A stretch of 64,000 bases of DNA from Symbiodinium natans (lineage: Eukaryota; Sar; Dinophyceae; Suessiales; Symbiodiniaceae). The stretch covers positions 1 to 64,000 of the forward strand of contig CAJNDS010000633.1 in the NCBI GenBank assembly GCA_905221605.1, in the 5' to 3' direction. Shown piece after piece: positions 33,400-43,057 of this stretch (the first letter of the stretch is position 1; each line of letters starts with the position of its first letter). The notes beneath the pieces were generated by a model that ran no database searches, was not told the DNA's origin, and saw only the letters and a program-made list of their open reading frames with translations. The position numbers and the translations under genes were made by a program.

Positions 33400-34236
33400 C
33401 TATCGTTCGATAATGACTCGAAAGATTGAAGCCCGAGCCGTGACGAAAATCACGACGGGCGACTCGGAGAGGATCGCAACATTCGTTGGTTTTTCCGGAA
33501 GCCTCACAGATTTCAGGTGTTCACCTTCGGGGGAATAGATATCCACGCCCTCGTCAGTCAGGTAGAGGTTTCCCTTACTGTCGATTGCCATGCCATCCGA
33601 ACCTTGGTCTGCAAATAGCATGCGACCTGACAGTGAGCCGTTGTTAGCAACTCTATAGCGGAAGGTCTTCCTGTCGCTCTGATCGCCGACATAAAGCCAC
33701 TTCCCGCACGGGGTGCCCACGATTCCGTTTGGGCGAACCAGTCCATCAGCTGCCAATGCCAGAAGACCTCTCGAATTCAGGAAGTAGACCGATTCATGAT
33801 CGAGCTCCATCGACTCGCGATTGGTGAATCTGGGATCCGTAAAATAGATCCCACCATTTGGAGACAGAAACAAGTCATTTGGGCTATTTAGCTTCTTGCC
33901 CTCGAAAGTATCGATTAGCTTGACTAAATCACCATCGCTGGTTAATTTCGAAATCCTTCTGGTGTGCTGTTCGCAAATGAAGAGGTTGCCATCGGTGTCA
34001 AAGGCTAGGCCGTTCGCTTGGCCGTTCTCTTCTTGAAAAAGAACGACCTCACCGACCTCACCAGCTTGCAGCCAACGATAAGTCCTCCTTGTAAAGATCT
34101 CTGTGAAGTAGACCGAGCCGTCGAGGGCCAGCGCGGGTCCTTCCGTAAATCGAAATCCAGTCGCCAACCTTTCGACTTTCGGCTCTGCACAGAGGCAGCT
34201 GCCGGCGAATGGCAGCGCAATGGAAGCGATGCGCAT
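33400..34236 (-). CDS. SMP-30/gluconolactonase-like protein, intronless
   Basis: A complete 278-residue protein. The ATG at 34236 (or 34239) is chosen because upstream codons only read a TATA microsatellite. Residues ~1-16 form a signal-like hydrophobic segment ending CLCAEPK, then a six-bladed beta-propeller of the SMP-30 type: FTEGPALALDGSVYFTE, NGLAFDTDGNLFICEQ, LNSPNDLFLSPNGGIYFTDP, RPNGIVGTPCGKWLYVGD, GSDGMAIDSKGNLYLTDE. The expected metal ligands and catalytic residues are present: Glu in FTEG, Asn in SPND and Asp in GSDG. The family hydrolyses sugar lactones or related esters with a divalent metal. With a signal sequence it would act outside the cytosol. There are no introns, and the sequence resembles bacterial (for example planctomycete-like) members, which suggests horizontal transfer. 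Family call firm; substrate unknown. Confidence 0.85.
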   Translation of the reverse strand: MRIASIALPFAGSCLCAEPKVERLATGFRFTEGPALALDGSVYFTEIFTRRTYRWLQAGEVGEVVLFQEENGQANGLAFDTDGNLFICEQHTRRISKLTSDGDLVKLIDTFEGKKLNSPNDLFLSPNGGIYFTDPRFTNRESMELDHESVYFLNSRGLLALAADGLVRPNGIVGTPCGKWLYVGDQSDRKTFRYRVANNGSLSGRMLFADQGSDGMAIDSKGNLYLTDEGVDIYSPEGEHLKSVRLPEKPTNVAILSESPVVIFVTARASIFRVIIER

Positions 34237-34300
34237 CATCTCTGATATATAGATATATAGATATTTATATATATATATATGTATATATATCTTCTGAGGA
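34237..34300. repeat. TA-rich microsatellite at the SMP-30 start
   Basis: Degenerate (TA)n with ATAGATATAT units lies immediately upstream of the SMP-30-like start codon. It keeps the minus-strand frame open (Ile/Tyr run), which makes the ORF look 28 residues longer than is plausible. Confidence 0.85.
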
Positions 34301-35689
34301 AATGAAGATCTACTCTGCAACTTCCAACTACTCCAACGATCCGCTGCGATAGAGCTATCACAGGACTCGAAGTTTCTCGCTGATTCTTGCTGTATTTCTT
34401 GGATTCATCTCTTGCATCATCAACGTGTTCTTCGGCACAAAGCACGCACCATCTTTTCCAGGGCCAAGGGCTTGAACCCCTTCATCCGAATGTTTTGCGA
34501 GCTGGGATTCCAAACGTTCGGAACTGAGTGCTTATGGACCTCGAGAAGCATAATTAGGATGCAGAACCCCTACAAAAACTGAAAGATTCAGGCGTTGAAG
34601 CATTGGACATTGACCTGATGTATTCGGAAACCAGAAGACCAGAAACTTAACAAACGGTGCTCGCACCGCGAGATCCCACGTCTACATGACTCTCGGACCA
34701 AACACGCTCAGGGTTTGAGATTAAGCGTTTGGGACCCTACTCTTTGAACCTCAAATCCCATTGTCAAGGTCAACATGCCTTCTGAAAGCTACGCTACCAA
34801 GCCAACTTCTCTTGTTCAGGGCAGTGTGCTGCTGGGGGATCTTGCTACTTCAAGTGAATAGAGGCGTAAACACCGGATTGCTAAGCTGCTTTATTCAAAA
34901 TGACGAGAGGACGTGCCCTTAAATCAAGCCAACAAAGCTCCAGCAAAAACACGCATGCCATGCCAAAAAGCATCCCAAGTCTGCAACACCTGTCGCTTGC
35001 AACTGCAAACAACGAACGATGCGAATCCCACCACTCTTTTCACTCCACCTTCCCATCGCGCACGATCTATCGCTCAACCGGTGTGAGATGCACCTGGCAA
35101 AAGCGGTGCACTCGCTGCGTTTGACGTTGCGGGCCGCATCAGGGTGGGGAAGAACCGCTCCAAAGAGCGCAAACTAGCTTGCCGAAACTCACCGGTGCAA
35201 ATCAGAAGGAGCGCGAATTTTTTGTACAAGTTGGCGGCTGCCCCGATGATGATCCCCATGCAGACATCTTCGGAGAACAACCGCTGATGTAGAGCTAGCA
35301 AGCCGAACGCGAGGAGAAAGGAAGCAAAGACTCGATGATGTCTTCGTGCTCCTCATGACAAATCTTCGCAAATCCGCTCCAGGACAAATGTTGCAGTGCC
35401 TGAATGCCACATCACCTGCCGCCCTCGTCTGCAAGCAGCGTCGGATCCACGGCCTCGCAGAAGGAGCACCAACCCAATTACCAAACTTCTGACAAGAACC
35501 TCAACCTACAACAAAATACAACACGAACAGCTCGCTTTCACAACCCACTGAGAACCCACAGGAAGCCACGGCAAGTGGAACATGCCCAACATCACCGGCA
35601 CCTACAACTCACTCATGGCCTACCATGTCGCGCACAATCCCCTTTACACGGAACTTGGAAACAACAACAATTGCAACGACTCCTCTCCT

Positions 35690-35867
35690 CGGCTGTCGTC
35701 TCCTCCGACTGGTAGAGCTGGAGTTGGTCCAGGGGCACGTTGTCAAGCCGCGGTTTCGCCTTCTCCTTGACCATCTCGATGAGTGCAGCGACGTTCCTTA
35801 CATTTGCTGTGGACAACTCGAGGGTTGTCTTGCCACCTTTGACTTTCACCCAAATTGACGCGGCCAT
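35690..35867 (-). CDS. N-terminal exon, Crinkler-like ubiquitin-fold domain
   Basis: From the ATG at 35865-35867 the frame reads MAASIWVKVKGGKTTLELST, then NVRNVAALIEMVKEKAKPRL and LDQLQLYQSEE. A strand-rich start, an Asn/Val-Lys helix region, then KPRL followed by a Leu-rich LxLY strand is the pattern of the ubiquitin-like N-terminal domain shared by Crinkler (CRN)-type proteins and many dinoflagellate proteins. The exon probably ends near 35690. No second domain (nuclease or kinase) can be seen downstream, so the function is unknown. Confidence 0.45.
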
Positions 35868-36408
35868 GGAGCGAGGGAAGTAAGAAGCTAAGAACGACGC
35901 TAAGAACTGAGCACCTTGAAGCAAATTTCGTACTGGCAAAACAACTATCGAGAATTGAAGGGCTCAAATATTTTAGTTGCAAGGTCAAACGTCTCGCATG
36001 GGCCCCGTACTCACGAGTTCACGCTGGGGTCCTCGCCTCCGAACTTCGCAAAGTCACGGTCACATGTGGGCCGCTTCAATCCTCAAAATTCTCACGCTCC
36101 GCTGTTCCTGAAAATATCATAAACAAAATCCTTGCACGACGCAAAAAACTTGCCGGAACTCACGACAGTCCGTAAGAAGGGTTTCACAATCACGTCAACA
36201 TGCCAAATATTTCATGCGAAAAAATTCCAACGCTGCAAAAGCATCCGCGCCAAGCATCCCCAATCGCTCACTCTGACGGACGTGCTTTGATTGGCCAGCC
36301 CTAAACCCTTTAGGCCCTGTGGTGCCACAAGGCCCTTCCAGCCAACCCAGTTCCCTTGCGCTTGTGATGGAAAATGCCCGCCCCCTACTATAAAACCGCC
36401 AGCAAAAA
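35868..36408. other. Unassigned stretch
   Basis: Plus-strand ORFs (35855-36175 in one frame, 35916-36122 in another) are Ser/Lys/Arg-rich and unrecognised. They may be a degraded upstream part of the ORF group that starts at 36409. No motif supports a function. Confidence 0.3.
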
Positions 36409-36949
36409 ATGCAAACTCCAGCCAGCTTTGTCGTGGACAAGGCGGCGCGTCTTGCGAATGGCAACACCATCCTGCCCGTCAAAACTCTCACAGACCCCCT
36501 CACCTGGATGTCTGAAAGCTACCTGCGCGTCCTGTGGAAGCCCGCCCCTCACCCAGAGGCCCGCGACCCAAAGCGTGCCACCATCTCTTTGGAAATCGAC
36601 GCCGAAACCAAGCAGCATTTCGAACATCTGGAAGCGGAAGTGCAAAAGCAAATTCCGAGCCAAACCCTGCCCAACGGCAAATACTTGACCAGCTACGACC
36701 TGAAAGACGCAACGCGGCATCGAGTACCTGAAGGCCAAAATCGACTTCGGAAAAGCGCGCTTCTTCGAAGATTTCCAGCCGACCATGGCCGCGCCCGAAG
36801 AGCTCGAAAACAGGACCGTGCGCGTGGTAGTCCGGGTCCGGCTAGTGTGGGTGGCACCCGCCCAGGTGAGCCTGTCCCTGGAAAATTCCGACGTCATGCT
36901 GGGGCCGAAGGCCGAGGACGACCTCTCATGCCCTTTTATGGCCGCCTAA
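36409..36949 (+). pseudogene. ORF A, unknown, one frameshift
   Basis: An ATG at 36409 opens a frame reading SFVVDKAARLANGNTILPV, then TISLEIDAETKQHFEHLEAE and YLTSYDLKDA. Around 36705-36715 the coding signal moves to another frame and continues GIEYLKAKIDFGKARFF, APEELENRTVRVVVRVRLVW and LSLENSDVML to a TAA at 36947-36949. The second half alternates short strands, as in an OB-like or other beta-rich fold. The length would be about 180 residues. GC content is much higher than upstream DNA. I recognise no family. The compact arrangement with ORFs B and C is more like a virus or plasmid-derived insertion than a dinoflagellate intron-rich gene, but this is inference. Confidence 0.4.
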
Positions 36950-37046
36950 ACCTACAGAAAAGCAACAACAAGGCCCTGAGACGCCAACCGAAGCTCGTCG
37001 GACCAGCTCCCCTGCTTGAAACAAAACCCACACCCACACGGAAAAC

Positions 37047-37342
37047 ATGGCATCACTTGCACGCCAGCAAGCGCAGGTGTGCGCAGCCATCGCCGCGGGC
37101 GCCCGCCCGCGCACCACCGTGGCTGGAGCCACTGTGCTTCCTGTTGCACGCGGCGCCAATGGCGCGGGCGTCGTCTACCTCGCTCAACCTGATGGCACAA
37201 CACGCCATTGGAGAGCTTTTATTACCGGGAGACTGGCTCGCGCCCACCCACCAAGTGGTTGGACTTCGGCCAGCCACTGATCCGAGAAGGCCCCAACGAC
37301 TACGTGCTCTTGCCTTGCGGAACTGCCTCAAGCGACTCGTAA
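37047..37342 (+). pseudogene. ORF B, unknown, one frameshift
   Basis: The ATG at 37047 begins MASLARQQAQVCAAIAAGAR, then TVAGATVLPVARGANGAGVV and YLAQPDGT. Near 37199 the coding-like reading shifts to NTPLESFYYRETGSRPP, KWLDFGQPLIREGPNDY and VLLPCGTASSDS, ending at a TAA (37340-37342). The result is a ~98-residue Ala/Gly-rich protein of unknown family. It is tightly packed between ORFs A and C in the same GC-rich block. Confidence 0.35.
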
Positions 37343-37824
37343 GGAGCCTGCAGCCGAACGGCAAATTTCACGTGACAGGGCTGGGGAAGGTATTCTTCCA
37401 AGACAAGTTTACAGAATATCTGGCCCACGTGCCGGTGATCATCCGCGGCACGCGAAGAAGGGGCAGGAACGCTGGCCAGGCCTACGAAAGGCCCGACATG
37501 CTGCCAGTCACCACGCTGGGGCTCCGGCAGACGCGCCTGAACGATGCTTTGTCGCAGCAAGAGATCCTGGCCCGCATCAAGCAAGACGTCTTTGCCCAAG
37601 GACTGGCCGACGGCCAAGGCAACAGAATTATCATGGAGCAGAGCGAGGAAGTCTACTTCTTGGACAACTCTCGAGACTGGGTCATCTCCTCTCAATCCAC
37701 ACAGTACATCAACGACGAGGTCCGGGTGGAAACCCTGCTGAACCAGCGCCTCGCAAGGGTCCGCGACGTCTCCTTCCAGCTCTTTGCCAGCCACGAAATT
37801 CTGGACGAAGCCTTTGAGCCCTAG
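37343..37824 (+). CDS. ORF C, unknown
   Basis: An open frame of about 160 codons with strong coding character: NGKFHVTGLGKVFFQDKF, TEYLAHVPVIIRGTRRR, LNDALSQQEILARIKQDVF, IIMEQSEEVYFLDNSRDW and INDEVRVETLLNQRLARV, ending at a TAG at 37822-37824. It lacks an early ATG (the first clear one is near 37498) and adjoins the end of ORF B, so it may be a further frameshifted part of the same coding unit. Family unknown. It ends about 20 bp before the poly-G and palindromic edge of the long inverted repeat. Confidence 0.45.
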
Positions 37825-37845
37825 AGCAAGGTTGGGGGGGGGGTT

Positions 37846-37890
37846 CGAACCTGGGTTCAACCCAGGTTCGAACTCCCGGCCCTCGGGGGG
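37846..37890. repeat. Left palindromic edge of inverted repeat
   Basis: GTTCGAACCTGGGTTC followed by AACCCAGGTTCGAAC forms a near-perfect palindrome. It is flanked by two G-runs (one of about 17 G). It mirrors the AACCTGGGTT/AACCCAGGTT array at the right edge, and the shared ACAACATCGAGAA word follows on both sides in mirror orientation. Confidence 0.85.
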
Positions 37891-37921
37891 GGGGGGGGGG
37901 GTGGGAACAACAACATCGAGA

Positions 37922-39772
37922 ATTTTTTTTTCGAGTTGAGCGAACAAATGCGATCCACCGTCTTGGTGTTTGGGTTGTGAAAACCGTGCCTCTGTACTGG
38001 CACTCCTGATGGCCCTCTTGGCCCTATGGTACAGGGGGAGGAAAGCACCTCCTCCTAGGCTACCATCCTCTTTGGGATGCTACCAGAGGTTGTACCTCAG
38101 GAGAGAGGATTGAACCTCCTGGCAAAAACACCTCAGGTTTTGGTGCAAGGGGTGCAAACCGTGAGGGGAGGGCCAGGGGTGCTCTCTGGCAGCGAGGATG
38201 AACCTCTGCTTTCATCCTCTTTGGGATGCTACCAGAGGCTGGTACCTCACGAGAGGTTAGGAACCTCCTGACAAAAGTTTCCTCAAGGCCTTTGATGCAC
38301 TTGGTGCAGGCTGACAGAGGGAGGCGGTCAGGGTTCCGCTCCGCTACCGAGGATGGTACCTCTTGCCTTTCCTCGCTGGGAGGATGCAACCTCCTAGGCT
38401 GCATCAGCTGGTGGCTCCCTCAGGGGGACCAACTCCCAGCGAGGCTCTTCCATGATGTTGCCGAGGGGTCGTGCTAGCCCATAGTCCGGTGAGGGCAACT
38501 CATATAGGACTTTCGACAAACACCATGTCCATGTTCTTTAACTCCCACAGCAACAGGCTTGCCAGCATGGGGATGCTAGCATGGTGGAGGCTGACCCACC
38601 TCCTGACTTTGTTGCTTAGGGTGGGGGAGTCTTGGTCGAACCACCGGAAAAAGGAGACGAGCCGGGTTTGGCTGGGGAAACCGTAGTGTTCCCTTGTGCC
38701 CCAGTTGGCTACGTCCAGGGACGTTAACCGGTGGTACTTGGGCATTCCCAAGTACCCCCAGTTATGCTCCCCTTGATCCCGGGGATGGAGGTACCCCTCC
38801 GGAAGGCGTAGTCCTGACCAGAAGCACAACATAATGCACATCTGGAGGAACGAACCGTCCGGTGTTGGGCGGATGGGGGCCACCATCCGCTCAACTGTGA
38901 AGGCCCTCAGGTCCTGGGCCGGGATCCCAGGAACCTCGACCTGGAGGGTGAACCTCCGGCAGACCTGCGGCCAGGAATCGAGGGACAGCGCAAAAAGCTC
39001 CCACTCGAAGTGGTGGGCCTCTTGGGGGCCTTCAGGACCCAGCGGGGTTCCCGGTCAAGGGTGTAGCACACCCTTGACCCCCCCCGAGCAAGCATGGTCA
39101 GGAACCGGGTTTTGCCCTGGACCTCATAGGAGGCCCGGTCGGGCATCTGGTTTGCTAGGCCATTGCCTCAACCTCGGCTGCTTGCTCGGAGGATGAGGTT
39201 ACCTCCCTCCTTCGCTGGCCTATTGCCCGTGTTGAGGTCTGCCGGGGGCTCTTGGTCCCTTGGGTCCTGCTCCTCGACTGGGGCAGGCTCCTGGCTGGTT
39301 TCGGAGGTATCCCCTCCTGAGCTCTGGGCTTGGTGCCAGTCTCGGGTGGCCCCCCACCAGCTGGAGGACCACCCTCCGGACCAGTGCTCGTCCCCCCATT
39401 GCTGCCATCCTTCCCACTCTTCGTGCCCCCATCCAGGGCGGGCAGCACGTTTGGCTGGCGGTGGCATGGGCGGGACCCTTTGGGCTGCTTCGGAGACAGC
39501 CTGCTGCCTCTGGGCCCTGGCTTTCTTACCCGGCCTGTTTCTTTGCCTCTGCAGGGTGTAGTCGTCTACAAACCTCTGCGCCGGGGTCCTGCGCTCGAGC
39601 AGGTACTCTCCCTTGCCTTGGGCTTTGCCGGGCTGCCTGCTCGGAGGAGGAACCTCCCTCTTTCTATTCTCCCAAGCCTCTGCCTCCGGAGGCTGCCCCT
39701 CCCCTGCCGGTGGTGCGGGTGGCAGTTCCTGGTTGTCTTCCTCCTTGGTCTCGGCAGGGGCTGCGTTGGAGG
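37922..39772. repeat. Left arm of ~1.85-kb long inverted repeat
   Basis: The outer end (CGAGTTGAGCGAACAAATGC) and the inner end (GGGGCTGCGTTGGAGG) are reverse complements of 42834 and 40978 on the right. Identity looks very high throughout, with a few substitutions, a 17-bp deletion near 38513, and a ~13-bp extra segment near 39636. The outer 0.5 kb contains two ~147-bp repeats starting CATCCTCTTTGGGATGCTAC. Confidence 0.9.
38500..39770 (-). pseudogene. Left-arm copy of the Trp-rich ORF X
   Basis: The same reading as ORF X in the right arm, on the opposite strand: the GEGQPPEAEAWENRKRE and WGHEEWEGWQQWGDEHW stretches, then after the shared frame change FLQMCIMLCFWSGLRLPEG. The 17-bp deletion near 38513 shifts the frame and ends the protein early (after MDMVFVE), whereas the right arm continues for about 45 residues. 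Confidence 0.6.
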
Positions 39773-39839
39773 GTGGCCTGTAAAAAGCAGGGCCAAGAGT
39801 ATGTCCAGGTCGGGGCAATCGTCGGTCAAGTCCCAGGAC

Positions 39840-40740
39840 CTCAGACGGTTTTTCGGGGTGAGATGTATGCAGTTTTGCAGCTAGCCCGATACACCAAAGG
39901 CCCAGTTGACACGACACTCGATTGCCTTGGTGTCCCGAAACGTGTCCGCAACCCAAAACCGGGGAAAACACACGGTGACGTCTGGTGGGAGCTACAAGCT
40001 ACGGAGGTCGACCGCCTCAAAATGAAATGGGTCCCGTCCCATCTCTCAGAGGAGGATTTCCTCCGGAAGGTCGGTGCGGAACACGCGTGGAGACAACAGG
40101 TCAATGACCTGGCGGACAAACTGTGTGGGGAAAAAGCGGCCGAGCTGGCCCGCCCAGAGGCCCGAGCAGCCAGTCAGTATCAGGACCATTGCAGCAAGAA
40201 AGCCCAGGAGTTCCTGGCGAGCAGGGCTGAAAAGATCCTCACCGCTGTAGGCGAGAACCAACACCCAGTCTACAAGGTCTTCCTGCAGGACAAGCAGGCC
40301 CGCAAAAACCCCGAGGCCAATGCAAGGCCCTGTAAAAAGCGGGTTGGATCCAACATAGGCCGTGGCCACACCACCACCCAGCAGGAATGGTTCCAGGAAT
40401 TGGTCCGGACCAAATCCATACATGCCTGGGAGTGGGACGGTCTCAACCTCCGGTGTGCCCAGTGCCAGCTAAAACTTTTGCACACGAAAAACCGCAAGAC
40501 CTTAGAGGCGCTGGCAGCACACCAATGTGTGCATCAAGGGAGGGTTGCGATCGAGGGGGTTCATGTTACGCATGTTTTGAAACTTTTAGGAACTAGGCAG
40601 CTTTGGGTGTGCGAGGGTTGTGGTGGTCAGCTGTCCCTAAAAACCCGAACGGTTTCGCAAAAACTTGCCGCTGCTTGTTGTTTTAAAAAGGACTCCCGGT
40701 GTAAGTCGCTTTTCAAGCCAGAAGCAACAAATCCCATCCG
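39840..40740 (+). pseudogene. Retroelement RNase H-like domain with Zn motif
   Basis: The inverted-repeat spacer encodes an uninterrupted reading that includes KMKWVPSHLSEEDFLRKVG and VNDLADKLCGEKAAELA, the pattern of the C-terminal half of RNase H domains of LINE-type polyproteins (W-V-x-S-H-L ... N-x-x-A-D). Further on come LRCAQCQLKLLHTKNRK with AAHQCVH (C-x2-C ... H-x-C-x-H) and WVCEGCGGQLSLKTR, zinc-binding-like tails seen in such elements. The catalytic upstream part and the reverse transcriptase are missing: the reading fades at the left arm border near 39.8 kb. It is a 3'-terminal remnant of a non-LTR element. Confidence 0.55.
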
Positions 40741-40863
40741 CAGCCTTTTTCAGCCAGCACAGGCAGTCAGGCCAGTAGAAGGGCCCAACCCCTCCGTGCG
40801 CAATGGCGGAAATGAAGCAGGAGGACCTGCCCCCCCCAGGGCCAGGAGGCCCAGGAAGCCCCA

Positions 40864-42362
40864 ATGCAGAGTGAAGAAGAAAAGCCGGAGGGCGGGGCCT
40901 CCCCGGAGCCAAAGGCTCTACACCACCCCGCCGGCGACGACACTCAGGAGGGGCTACCCTCCCAAGCCAGTGCCTCCTCCAACGCAGCCCCTGCCGAGAC
41001 CAAGGAGGAAGACAACCAGGAACTGCCACCCGCACCACCGGCAGGGGAGGGGCAGCCTCCGGAGGCAGAGGCTTGGGAGAATAGAAAGAGGGAGGTTCCT
41101 CCTCCGCCCGGCAAAGCCCAAGGCAAGGGAGAGTACCTGCTCGAGCGCAGGACCCCGGCGCAGAGGTTTGTAGACGACTACACCCTGCAGAGGCAAAGAA
41201 ACAGGCCGGGTAAGAAAGCCAGGGCCCAGAGGCAGCAGGCTGTCTCCGAAGCAGCCCAAAGGGTCCCGCCCATGCCACCGCCAGCCAAACGTGCTGCCCA
41301 CCCTGGATGGGGGCACGAAGAGTGGGAAGGATGGCAGCAATGGGGGGACGAGCACTGGTCCGGAGGGTGGTCCTCCAGCTGGTGGGGGGCCACCCGAGAC
41401 TGGGACCAAGCCCAGAGCTCAGGAAGGGATACCTCCGAAACCAGCCAGGAGCCTGCCCCAGTCGAGGAGCAGGACCCAAGGGACCAAGAGCCCCCGGCAG
41501 ACCTCAACACGGGCAATAGGCCAGCGAACGAGGGAGGTAACCTCATCCTCCGAGCAAGCAGCCGAGGTGGAGGCAATGGCCTAGCAAACCAGATGCCCGA
41601 CCGGGCCTCCTATGAGGTCCAGGGCAAAACCCGGTTCCTGACCATGCTTGCTCGGGGGGGGTCAAGGGTGTGCTACACCCTTGACCGGGAACCCCGCTGG
41701 GTCCTGAAGGCCCCCAAGAGGCCCACCACTTCGAGTGGGAGCTTTTTGCGCTGTCCCTCGATTCCTGGCCGCAGGTCTGCCGGAGGTTCACCCTCCAGGT
41801 CGAGGTTCCTGGGATCCCGGCCCAGGACCTGAGGGCCTTCACAGTTGAGCAGATGGTGGCCCCCATCCGCCCAACACCGGACGGTTCGTTCCTCCAGATG
41901 TGCATTATGTTGTGCTTCTGGTCAGGACTACGCCTTCCGGAGGGGTACCTCCATCCCCGGGATCAAGGGGAGCATAACTGGGGGTACTTGGGAATGCCCA
42001 AGTACCACCGGTTAACGTCCCTGGACGTAGCCAACTGGGGCACAAGGGAACACTACGGTTTCCCCAGCCAAACCCGGCTCGTCTCCTTTTTCCGGTGGTT
42101 CGACCAAGACTCCCCCACCCTAAGCAACAAAGTCAGGAGGTGGGTCAGCCTCCACCATGCTAGCATCCCCATGCTGGCAAGCCTGTTGCTGTGGGAGTTA
42201 AAGAACATGGACATGGTGTTTGTCGAGGCTCTCATTGACATGAAAGTCCTATATGAGTTGCCCTCACCGGACTATGGGCTAGCACGACCCCTCGGCAACA
42301 TCATGGAAGAGCCTCGCTGGGAGTTGGTCCCCCTGAGGGAGCCACCAGCTGATGCAGCCTAG
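40864..42362 (+). pseudogene. ORF X: Pro/Gln/Trp-rich protein, one frameshift
   Basis: The ATG at 40864 opens a Glu/Pro/Ala-rich N-terminus, then a basic stretch (QRQRNRPGKKARAQRQQ) and a Trp-rich segment (WGHEEWEGWQQWGDEHW). At about 41720 the reading shifts by one base and continues in another frame as HHFEWELFALSLDSWPQVC, VAPIRPTPDGSFLQMCIML and NWGYLGMPKYHRLTSLDV to a stop at 42360-42362. The junction is identical in the left arm, so the shift predates the duplication; it could be a lesion, a tiny intron or a programmed frameshift. It follows the RNase H-like remnant in the same orientation, so it may be the 3' part of the same element. I recognise no family. Confidence 0.5.
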
Positions 42363-42834
42363 GAGGTTGCATCCTCCCAGCGAGGAAAGGCAAGAGGTAC
42401 CATCCTCGCTACCGGAGCGGAACCCTGACCGCCTCCCTCTGTCAGCCTGCACCAAGTGCATCAAAGGCCTTGAGGGAACTTTTGTCAGGAGGTTCCTAAC
42501 CTCTCGTGAGGTACCAGCCTCTGGTAGTATCCCAAAGAGGATGAAAGCAGAGGTTCATCCTCGCTGCCAGAGAGCACCCCTGGCCCTCCCCTCACGGTTT
42601 GCACCCCTTGCACCAAAACCTGAGGTGTTTTTGCCAGGAGGTTCAATCCTCTCTCCTGAGGTACAACCTCTGGTAGCATCCCAAAGAGGATGGTAGCCTA
42701 GGAGGAGGTGCTTTCCTCCCCCTGTACCATAGGGCCAAGAGGGCCATCAGGAGTGCCAGTACAGAGGCACGGTTTTCACAACCCAAACACCAAGACGGTG
42801 GATCGCATTTGTTCGCTCAACTCGAAAAAAAATT
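40978..42834. repeat. Right arm of ~1.86-kb long inverted repeat
   Basis: The reverse complement of 37922-39772, with a spacer of about 1.2 kb between the arms. It contains ORF X and two ~147-bp repeats in its outer part (about 42420-42700). The outer end is GTTCGCTCAACTCG, followed by AAAAAAAATT. Confidence 0.9.
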
Positions 42835-42837
42835 AAA

Positions 42838-42945
42838 CCTGGGTTGAACCTGGGTTGAACCCAGGTTGAACCTGGGTTGAACCCAGGTTGAACCTGGGTT
42901 GAACCCAGGTTGAACCCAGGTTGAACCCAGGTTCTCGATGTTGTT
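42838..42945. repeat. Palindromic AACCTGGGTTG/AACCCAGGTTG array
   Basis: About nine 11-bp units in which AACCTGGGTTG and its near-complement AACCCAGGTTG alternate irregularly. Every change of type makes a perfect palindrome (AACCTGGGTTGAACCCAGGTT). It ends in TTCTCGATGTTGTTG, the mirror of the word next to the left edge. Confidence 0.9.
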
Positions 42946-43057
42946 GGCTCAAGTTTTCGGCCCAAGGAGTAGCCTGAGGAAAGTTTCGGAGGTCTCTACC
43001 TTCCTAGCCTGGTAGCCAGCCTAGGACAGTTTGCCCGGAGGTGCCTACCTCTTAGCC

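Noticed and set aside
40637-41479. 280-codon minus-strand ORF and its 184-codon mirror in the left arm
   Set aside because: These are antisense shadows of the GC-rich ORF X, which is the better reading (basic and Trp-rich blocks, both arms agree). High GC leaves the antisense strand open.
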